In this document: piece by piece, positions 1-4,561 of the stretch
Layout: the number at the start of each line of letters is the position of its first letter
Position numbering within the stretch: the first letter of the stretch is position 1
DNA from: an uncultured Clostridia bacterium
GTDB taxonomy: Bacteria > Bacillota > Clostridia > Oscillospirales > Acutalibacteraceae
Assembly: GCA_946405565.1 (NCBI GenBank)
Contig: CAMJHU010000045.1
Span: forward strand, 1 to 9,106
Reading direction: 5' to 3'
DNA length: 9,106 nucleotides
Made by a program: the position numbers and the translations under genes
The notes under the pieces: model-generated
What the model saw: the letters and a program-made list of their open reading frames with translations, nothing else
What the model was told of the DNA's origin: nothing
Database searches by the model: none

Positions 1-336
1 AGCCTGAAGACACAGCGCTGTTCTATGAATTATTCATGCCGCTGCTCAACTATGTGCATTTTTGAACGTCATTTGAAAAAGGGTTCGGTTTTTATTTCAA
101 CAAAAGACGAGCGTGTTTACCTTGTCAACGGTATTATTGTCAGCTGGGATGATATGTTATTCGGCGTTCCAACGCCGATCATCGTCGATGCTGTATTACT
201 CCCTTTCAGGGAATGCATTATTACCGATGGGCTGGTGTCAGTTATTCCTGTTCGCTTCGGAGGAAATTATACCCGCTCGTTCAAAGAAATTTACATCACC
301 GCTAAACGCAATGGCTCCATTATTAAATCCATATAG
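1..336 (+). pseudogene. Broken hypothetical gene (two pieces in different frames), 3' part
   Basis: I do not recognise a named family. Bases 3-62 read as an open frame (PEDTALFYELFMPLLNYVHF) that enters from the left and ends at TGA 63-65. A second frame, open from before base 25 to TAG at 334-336, carries a protein-like stretch from about base 61 (ERHLKKGSVFIST, later DERVYLVNGI, LLPFRECIITDGLV, and the basic end KEIYITAKRNGSIIKSI). The start of the second frame (MNYSCRC...) is only the out-of-frame reading of the first piece and is not a likely start. The simplest reading is one protein with a frameshift, or an internal deletion plus frameshift, near 57-64. No ribosome binding site precedes the second piece. 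A strong terminator follows directly, which supports a genuine gene end here. The gene runs against the phage remnant and may be host DNA just outside it. Confidence 0.5.
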
Positions 337-339
337 TTC

Positions 340-386
340 ACCGCGCCGGATGGTTTTTCCTGAGACCATCCGGTGCGGTTTTCTTT
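340..386 (+). terminator. Rho-independent terminator of the plus-strand gene
   Basis: Bases 340-354 pair with 365-379 in a 15-base stem with a single G-U type wobble. The loop is 10 bases, and the right arm runs into TTTTCTTT. The U-tract is only on the plus strand, so it ends the gene finishing at 336. It also lies between that gene and the convergent truncated capsid gene. Confidence 0.85.
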
Positions 387-411
387 CTCTCCATCGCGGT
401 TTATTTGACGC

Positions 412-1002
412 TTACCAAATATCAATGAAGCGCAATACGGAAATAGCAAAGTTGGTCTGGGTAAGCGCGGCGGCGACGTTGTTGGAGGCGAGATTGGTGG
501 CGGCGCTGTCGGTCAGTGCGAGCAGACCGCGGGTCTTGTTGGCGACGTTGGAAGCTGACGCGAGCTGATACGCACCGTTGAGGAAGGTGTATTCCACATC
601 GCGGGCGATTTTTTCCAGCGCGCGCCGCACCTGAAAATCGAGGGGATTGTCAGCGCTGTTCTGAGCGCCGGCGGTATTGATACCGGTGAGCCGTCCGGCG
701 TTGGACTGCGCCATGTAGGAGACGCTGATTTTTTCCTGAAAAATCTGCGTCACGTTGGAATTCTGGATGCGGACATAACTGACCGCCGTCGGCGCGGTGA
801 GGGAATCGGTTTCGGAAATCGTGGGCTGACCGGCGTTTTCATGGGCATATTCCACGCCGGTCGGGAACTGGAAATTTTCGGTCTTGACCGCTTTTGCCGA
901 AATCATATTCAGCAGCGGAGTAATAATGGGGGACGCGGAATAAAGCTGTCCCGCAAAATTAGGAAGATTGAATACGCTACCTGTTCCACTTTGATTTGCC
1001 AT
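412..1002 (-). CDS. Phage major capsid protein, C-terminally truncated
   Basis: 196 residues. The N-terminal part resembles major capsid proteins of the SU10/HK97-fold type found after a scaffold gene in SPP1-like head modules. It starts with a short polar arm, then a loop rich in Gly and Ser/Thr, a region with FQEKISVSYMAQSNAGR, and the helix QVRRALEKIARDVEYTFLNG at about 124-143. Such proteins usually exceed 300 residues; here the frame stops after FAISVLRFIDIW, so roughly the last third is missing. The natural sequence probably ends near residue 182 and the last dozen residues are junction sequence. I chose the ATG at 1000-1002 (MANQSG) over the one at 1012-1014 because GAAAGGA abuts the earlier ATG but is 11 bases from the later one. 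It cannot form a normal capsid shell. The family call comes from recognisable sequence plus gene order; the exact family name is less sure. Confidence 0.75.
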   Translation of the reverse strand: MANQSGTGSVFNLPNFAGQLYSASPIITPLLNMISAKAVKTENFQFPTGVEYAHENAGQPTISETDSLTAPTAVSYVRIQNSNVTQIFQEKISVSYMAQSNAGRLTGINTAGAQNSADNPLDFQVRRALEKIARDVEYTFLNGAYQLASASNVANKTRGLLALTDSAATNLASNNVAAALTQTNFAISVLRFIDIW

Positions 1003-1026
1003 AAATGAAAACATCCTTTCAAAATA

Positions 1027-1093
1027 AATTCGGAATGCGTAATGCGGAATGATTTGTCATCCATTACAAATTACGAATTCCGCATTCCGCATT
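1027..1093. repeat. Imperfect inverted repeat between scaffold and capsid genes
   Basis: Bases 1034-1049 (AATGCGTAATGCGGAA) pair with 1078-1093 (TTCCGCATTCCGCATT) with one mismatch, and the inner arms 1052-1057 (ATTTGT) and 1066-1071 (ACAAAT) also pair. The whole is built from repeated units such as AATGCGGAATGCGGAATT. Its right end runs into the TAA stop of the scaffold gene. There is no U-tract, so it is not a standard terminator. It looks like a small dispersed repeat or MITE-like hairpin inserted in the spacer, though an mRNA-stabilising or processing hairpin is possible. Confidence 0.6.
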
Positions 1094-1733
1094 AGCGAAG
1101 CGCAATGCCCTTCGCCGCGGCTTCCCGGATAATGGAGACCGCGAGGGTCTGATTGCCGGACTGCCGTGCCTCGAGGAGGCGGGCGGCATAATCGGCTTGT
1201 TCCCCGCCTGCACCGCGCGGGAAATTGCCGGTGGAGCCGGTTCCGGACGGTGCGGGAGGCTGTTGTGTCACCAGCCACGGACGTGACTGGGTGAGCGCGT
1301 CGAGAGCTTCCCGCACGCCGCTCACAGTGCTGTCCTCACCGATCGCCACGGCGGACTTGTCCATGAGCCGGAGCGCCGCGTCAAAGTCCACGATATGGAG
1401 TTCCGCGCCGACGGTGCGCACTTCGGCGGCGAGAAGACGGTCATTCGCGGCTTTCATCTGAGCGTCGATGCGCGCCTGCACGTCGGGCGGGATAGCGGAA
1501 GCCTGTTTTGCCTTGTAATCGTCGACGGCGGCTGTAACCTGTTCCACGCTCAAACCCGTCTGTTCGGCGTAGGATTTGAGGGCGGAACGTCCGGCGCGTT
1601 CCTGACGGGCTTCCAGCATCGCGGCGAGTGCTTCCACATCGATAGAAGCGGGCGGATTCTGCTGCGAAGTCGCAGCGGTCGGGTTTGTGTTCTGTACGTT
1701 CTGATTGTTTTCCATGTTTTCCATATTTTCCAT
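1092..1733 (-). CDS. Phage head scaffolding protein
   Basis: 213 residues. Scaffold proteins guide capsid assembly in the prohead and are removed before DNA packaging. The composition fits: a polar N-terminus rich in Asn and Gln (residues 1-30), then mostly helical charged sequence (about 31-150, with VEALAAMLEARQERAGRSAL and DVQARIDAQMKAANDRLLAA), a Pro/Gly-rich linker at 158-178, and a C-terminal helix (YAARLLEARQSGNQTLAVSI, ending in EAAAKGIALR) of the kind that binds capsid. Its place directly before the major capsid gene supports the call. The frame stays open upstream to about 2453, but that part is antisense to the toxin-antitoxin genes. The real start is the ATG at 1731-1733, preceded by AAAGGGG at 1743-1749. 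The gene begins with three in-frame ATGs 9 bases apart (MENMENMEN). I see no promoter for it on the minus strand, and the opposite-strand operon separates it from the other head genes. Confidence 0.75.
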   Translation of the reverse strand: MENMENMENNQNVQNTNPTAATSQQNPPASIDVEALAAMLEARQERAGRSALKSYAEQTGLSVEQVTAAVDDYKAKQASAIPPDVQARIDAQMKAANDRLLAAEVRTVGAELHIVDFDAALRLMDKSAVAIGEDSTVSGVREALDALTQSRPWLVTQQPPAPSGTGSTGNFPRGAGGEQADYAARLLEARQSGNQTLAVSIIREAAAKGIALR

Positions 1734-1743
1734 TAAGAAAAAC

Positions 1744-1848
1744 CCCTTTCCGTTTATAGCCCGTCGGCTGTCCGTTTTCGTCAAACGTAATGGAATCAAA
1801 AAGCCGCGGCAGTTTAACGTCATAAGCGTTTCGGACGGGAAGAATGAG
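1744..1848 (-). pseudogene. Possible 3' remnant of a phage gene upstream of the scaffold
   Basis: On the minus strand, in a different frame from the scaffold gene, bases 1848 to 1744 read as 35 well-formed residues (LILPVRNAYDVKLPRLFDSI, then TFDENGQPTGYKRKG). Its codons look more protein-like than those of the other two frames. The stretch begins exactly at the -35 box of the inserted toxin-antitoxin operon. Just after it lies a G4T5 run; adding one base there would put TAA directly overlapping the scaffold ATG (TAATG), a typical phage stop-start overlap. I infer that this is the tail of a gene that once lay between the MuF gene and the scaffold, cut by the operon and carrying a homopolymer indel. 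The family is not recognised. Confidence 0.35.
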
Positions 1849-1893
1849 TTGACAACGCGTTGAAATTGTAGTACAATGTACACGAAAGGAGTG
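1849..1893 (+). promoter_or_regulatory. Promoter, operator and ribosome binding site of the dinJ-yoeB operon
   Basis: A perfect -35 box TTGACA (1849-1854) and a -10 box TACAAT (1872-1877) are separated by 17 bases. Two overlapping palindromes cover the -10 region: TTGTA-G-TACAA (1866-1876) and GTACA-A-TGTAC (1871-1881). Ribbon-helix-helix antitoxins of the RelB/DinJ type repress their own operon, and the E. coli RelB site has the same TTGTA/TACAA half-sites, so these are likely operator sites. The ribosome binding site GAAAGGAGTG (1884-1893) precedes the ATG at 1900. Confidence 0.85.
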
Positions 1894-1899
1894 TGAATC

Positions 1900-2175
1900 A
1901 TGGCACAGACTAATTTCAGCATTCGCATGGACGAAGATTTGAAAAAAGATTTCAGTTCACTTTGCGACAGTATTGGCATGACGATGACAACAGCGTTTTG
2001 CATTTTTGCCAAAAAAGCCGTATCGGAACAGCGCATACCGTTTGACGTCACCGCCAACAACGATTTATTTTCCAGCCCATCCAATATGCGGCATTTAGAC
2101 CGTGTGATCGGGCGGATAGAGAACGGCACTGCCCATCTGACGGAACATGAATTAATCGAGGTGCCGGACGAATGA
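1900..2175 (+). CDS. dinJ: Type II antitoxin, RelB/DinJ family
   Basis: 91 residues, usual family length. The N-terminus (AQTNFSIRMDEDLKKDF, residues 2-18) is the beta strand and first helix of a ribbon-helix-helix DNA-binding fold. LCDSIGMTMTTAFCIFAKKAV (21-41) is the second helix and the family-typical MTMTTAF block, followed by RIPFDV at 45-50. The C-terminal part (SNMRHLDRVIGRIENGTAHL, then TEHELIEVPDE) is the segment that wraps the toxin. The protein neutralises the YoeB-type toxin encoded next and, with it, represses the operon. Its TGA stop overlaps the toxin ATG in an ATGA, the usual arrangement that couples antitoxin and toxin synthesis. It has a strong own promoter and ribosome binding site. 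It lies on the strand opposite the phage head genes around it, as an inserted cassette. Confidence 0.92.
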   Translation: MAQTNFSIRMDEDLKKDFSSLCDSIGMTMTTAFCIFAKKAVSEQRIPFDVTANNDLFSSPSNMRHLDRVIGRIENGTAHLTEHELIEVPDE

Positions 2176-2429
2176 GACTGCTGTGGGACGAAAGCGCGTG
2201 GGATGATTATCTCTACTGGCAGACGCAGGACAAAAAGACACTCAGACGCATCAACCAACTGATACGCGACGCACAAAGGAACCCATTCAGCGGTATAGGC
2301 AAGCCGGAACCGCTGAAAAATCATAACGGTTATTGGAGCCGACGCATCGATGAAGCCAACCGCCTTGTTTACAAGCCGGACGGTGACAGCCTGATCATTG
2401 CCGCCTGCCGGGGACATTACGACGATTAA
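2172..2429 (+). CDS. yoeB: Type II toxin, YoeB family ribosome-dependent mRNA endonuclease
   Basis: 85 residues, very close to E. coli YoeB (84). YoeB binds the 70S ribosome A site and cuts mRNA, stopping translation when the antitoxin is degraded. The family landmarks are present in order: WDDYLYWQTQDKKT at 10-23, the GIGKPEPLK loop at 41-49 with the catalytic-type Glu46, GYWSRRID at 53-60, RLVY at 64-67 with the conserved Arg64, and the C-terminal ACRGHY block with His82 and Tyr83. All catalytic residues I can name are intact, so the toxin should be active. There are two extra Asp after HY. Pairing of YoeB with a DinJ/RelB-type antitoxin instead of the classic YefM is a mixed combination that is also seen in other Bacillota. 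A terminator follows within a few bases. Confidence 0.93.
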   Translation: MRLLWDESAWDDYLYWQTQDKKTLRRINQLIRDAQRNPFSGIGKPEPLKNHNGYWSRRIDEANRLVYKPDGDSLIIAACRGHYDD

Positions 2430-2433
2430 ACAC

Positions 2434-2476
2434 AAAAGCACTTGAAAAGGCAATGCCTTGATTCGAGTGCTTTTTT
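2434..2476 (+). terminator. Terminator of the dinJ-yoeB operon
   Basis: Bases 2434-2445 (AAAAGCACTTGA) pair with 2463-2474 with one wobble. Inside is a second small hairpin (AAGGC-AAT-GCCTT, 2447-2459). The right arm runs into TTTTTT. The left arm begins with AAAA, so on the minus strand the hairpin is also followed by TTTTGTGTTT and may work in both directions, shielding the operon from antisense phage transcripts. Confidence 0.85.
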
Positions 2477-2666
2477 CAATGCCATTTCAAACAAACCTTG
2501 TCAGAACCTTGACAGATTTTAACTTGCACAAAACATCCAACAAGCCCCGCAAACGCCCATTTTCCGCGCTTTCAGAACTTGCGGGTAACTTGCAGCCAGC
2601 CGATTTCCGGTTGGTTTTTTCAAAATCCCATAAAATCAAACAAGGTCGGTTCTGCGGTTATCCTGC
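2477..2666. other. Non-coding spacer between yoeB and the toxin-immunity genes
   Basis: No gene is supported here; the plus-strand open frame through it has only a TTG start inside the terminator. It holds three copies of AACTTGC at 2521-2527, 2576-2582 and 2587-2593. These are 55 and 11 bases apart, so on one face of the helix. There is also a near-direct repeat CCTTGTCAGAA / CCTTGACAGAT around 2497-2519. This may be leftover recombination or protein-binding sequence at the border of the inserted operon. Confidence 0.4.
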
Positions 2667-2698
2667 AAAAGAAAAAGCCCACCCGATTAAGTGAGCTT
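2667..2698 (-). terminator. Terminator of the portal-MuF-immunity transcript
   Basis: On the minus strand AAGCTCAC (2691-2698) pairs with GTGGGCTT (2675-2682) through an 8-base loop, with one wobble pair, and is followed by TTTTTC and another T-rich stretch. It begins three bases after the stop codon of the small downstream gene, which supports that gene being the real end of the transcript. Confidence 0.8.
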
Positions 2699-2700
2699 GG

Positions 2701-2928
2701 TTATTCGGTTGTGTTGTTATCGTCGGTCAGTGGTATGCCATAATAAGTTAAAAGTCGTTTGGCAGTGTAGGCGTTGTCCCTATCGGTATCATAATCCAAC
2801 GAATCAAAAGGTCTATCAAGAATCTCCTCGTCTGTGTAAGGCTCTGCTTTTTTCAGACAATCCCTAAAATGCTTTATTCTTTCGGGAGTAAGCCATTCAG
2901 GAAGATTGTTTAAAATATCTGAATCCAT
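2701..2928 (-). CDS. Small acidic protein, candidate immunity protein for the MuF-JAB toxin
   Basis: 75 residues, no family recognised. It is strongly acidic, with likely helices (LPEWLTPERIKHFRDCLKKA, residues 9-28) and an Asp-rich middle (EEILDRPFDSLDYDTDRD). A longer frame exists from a GTG at 2991, but the ATG at 2926-2928 has a fair ribosome binding site AAAGGCGGG (2937-2945) and avoids a long overlap. Its start lies inside the end of the MuF gene, giving a 32-base overlap and likely coupled translation. Its low GC matches the toxin tail and not the other phage genes. A terminator follows at once. The position directly after a polymorphic toxin, small size, acidity and shared base composition fit an immunity protein. 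This is an inference from context, not from sequence similarity. Confidence 0.55.
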   Translation of the reverse strand: MDSDILNNLPEWLTPERIKHFRDCLKKAEPYTDEEILDRPFDSLDYDTDRDNAYTAKRLLTYYGIPLTDDNNTTE

Positions 2929-4561
2929 ATTTTTCGCCCGCCTTTGCACATCGCTCACCGAAATTAACCACTTTGGTTCCAAAATCCTCACGTTGCTCTT
3001 TATTTAACAAATCGAGATTCAGCCTTTTGTTTATCAAGTCTCCATATGTGTATGATATGCCGTTGAATTCATATAGTGGCTCGTTTTGCATAAAGTAGAG
3101 ATAACCGCTATACCCATTTTTATCTGCATCAATTGTTGACATCAGGCAGTAAATCGAACCATTGTTTCCAACAGCCGATATGCTCAGCATATTATCTCTT
3201 CTTGTGAAACCGACTAAATCTTCTAAGCTGAAGGTCAATCCACTGCCGTGATTGTGCAGTGCATGATATAGCTCGTCGGGATTGTCAATCTTGACGTGTC
3301 CTACATCGCCCCGTATGTACTCACCGATACGGTTCATCTCACGGTCATACACTATCGAAAATTCTGTACCCGCTTCTGCTCCCGAGGCTTTCACCGTGCG
3401 GAGCAAATCTTGCCCCGCCTTCTGATATCGTTCGTTGAAGACTTCATCATCTGACACAGATACACGCGGTACTCGTTCGATAGCATCATCGGTCACATCA
3501 TGATAAACCGTATCGCTATCTGTCTTCATTCTACCACTACTCGCGTCATTTTGCAAGGGCGAATTTCCAACTCCGGCATCAGACGAAGCTGTCCCGTTCT
3601 GCCTATCATAATTCCGACCATACAAGGCGTTCCATGAGTCCAACCTGACGTTCGGCTCCCCGGCAATCCAGCGCCCGATCTCGTCGCCGATGACTTCCAG
3701 CGATTCCGGGACAACGCCGTACTGGACGCAAAGGCATTGGGGGTGAGGGAGCGGGATTTCCTCGGGCGTCCAGTTGCCCATACCGAAGCCCTCATCATGC
3801 TCGGCATAATCGTCGCACTCGTCGGGACCGAATGGAATCACCTGCCGGAAAAGGTGCGCGTCGCTCAACTCCCAGTGCATGACTTCGACATAAGGATTCT
3901 GCACACAAACCTTCTGATTGGCAAGGAAGTAGGAATGGTTGATAGCCGTCCGCGCCAGACGCTGGGCGTTGTAATCGATCTGTTTTCCGGCGAGATGGGG
4001 ATAGACCTTCCCCCAATCCCAATCGCGTTTTGCCTTGGGCTTGACGTACTGTTCGAGGTCTTTTGCCAGCTCATAGGCGGATTTGTATTCGGCGATGCCG
4101 CGATTGACCATGTAATCAATGTCATGCTCAAAAGTCTTGGAAGCCGTCCAGATGCGGTCGGATAAACCCTTGTTGTCCTGATAAATCTGCCCGGTGATGA
4201 GGTTGGTGAGGATGTCGTCGGGGGTGACGGCGAACATGTCGCGGAAGGACTGCCCGCCGACGGCTTCCCAGAAATCCCCGTCCGCGGCAATGGGAAGATT
4301 GGCGGAACGTTTCAAGCCCTGATAGGTCACATCGTACAGCCCGGCACGCAGTTCCCGCGCACGCTTGTCCAGCGCGTCGGCGTATTCTGTCGCCCATCGA
4401 TGAGAGAGCGTGCGCTTCTTCATGGAAACGGCTTGTGAGGATAAATCCTTTGCGGCATCCTCGTAGAGTGACGCGATCTGTCCGGACACCTGCCGGATAT
4501 TGACCAGATGATCACGCCGCGCCTGCCGCATCAAATCTCTGTAATGGGGGTTATTCGCCAT
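2897..4561 (-). CDS. Phage head morphogenesis protein (MuF domain) with C-terminal JAB-like toxin domain
   Basis: 554 residues. Residues 1-90 are helical and charged. About 90-290 form the MuF/SPP1 gp7-type minor head domain, ending with the typical cluster C249 (DECDDYAEHDEGFG) and LPHPQCLC at 271-278. A polar linker (about 320-370) follows. The C-terminal domain (about 375-554) contains ALHNHGSGLTFSLEDLV at 434-450, which fits a JAMM metal site: His436, His438, Ser445 and Asp448 (HxH-x6-S-x2-D), with Glu400 as a possible catalytic Glu. JAB/JAMM proteins are zinc peptidases or isopeptidases, and MuF proteins with variable C-terminal toxin domains are known from temperate phages, where the protein is thought to travel with the virion. 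Plain MuF proteins lack such a tail. The ATG at 4559-4561 overlaps the portal stop by 11 bases. From about 3600 downwards the gene becomes AT-rich, suggesting that the tail was acquired by domain exchange. The MuF call is firm; metal peptidase activity and toxicity are inferred. Confidence 0.8.
   Translation of the reverse strand: MANNPHYRDLMRQARRDHLVNIRQVSGQIASLYEDAAKDLSSQAVSMKKRTLSHRWATEYADALDKRARELRAGLYDVTYQGLKRSANLPIAADGDFWEAVGGQSFRDMFAVTPDDILTNLITGQIYQDNKGLSDRIWTASKTFEHDIDYMVNRGIAEYKSAYELAKDLEQYVKPKAKRDWDWGKVYPHLAGKQIDYNAQRLARTAINHSYFLANQKVCVQNPYVEVMHWELSDAHLFRQVIPFGPDECDDYAEHDEGFGMGNWTPEEIPLPHPQCLCVQYGVVPESLEVIGDEIGRWIAGEPNVRLDSWNALYGRNYDRQNGTASSDAGVGNSPLQNDASSGRMKTDSDTVYHDVTDDAIERVPRVSVSDDEVFNERYQKAGQDLLRTVKASGAEAGTEFSIVYDREMNRIGEYIRGDVGHVKIDNPDELYHALHNHGSGLTFSLEDLVGFTRRDNMLSISAVGNNGSIYCLMSTIDADKNGYSGYLYFMQNEPLYEFNGISYTYGDLINKRLNLDLLNKEQREDFGTKVVNFGERCAKAGEKYGFRYFKQSS

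Noticed and set aside
113..568. Plus-strand frame of 151 codons across the terminator and capsid end
   Set aside because: It crosses a strong terminator and is antisense to the capsid gene; no ribosome binding site.
1734..2453. N-terminal extension of the scaffold frame up to 2453
   Set aside because: It is antisense to dinJ-yoeB, and the real start with ribosome binding site is at 1733.
2497..2519. CCTTGTCAGAA / CCTTGACAGAT as a CRISPR-like repeat or att core
   Set aside because: Only two short imperfect copies without spacers, and no matching copy at the other border of the remnant.
2458..2694. Plus-strand frame of 78 codons after yoeB
   Set aside because: It starts with TTG inside the yoeB terminator, has no ribosome binding site, and runs through the opposite-strand terminator.
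2928..2991. GTG start at 2991 for the candidate immunity gene
   Set aside because: It would lengthen the overlap with the MuF gene and lacks a good ribosome binding site; the ATG at 2928 has AAAGGCGGG upstream.
3737..4165. Plus-strand frame of 142 codons within the MuF gene
   Set aside because: Shadow of the GC-rich MuF coding sequence; no start signal and no protein-like motifs.
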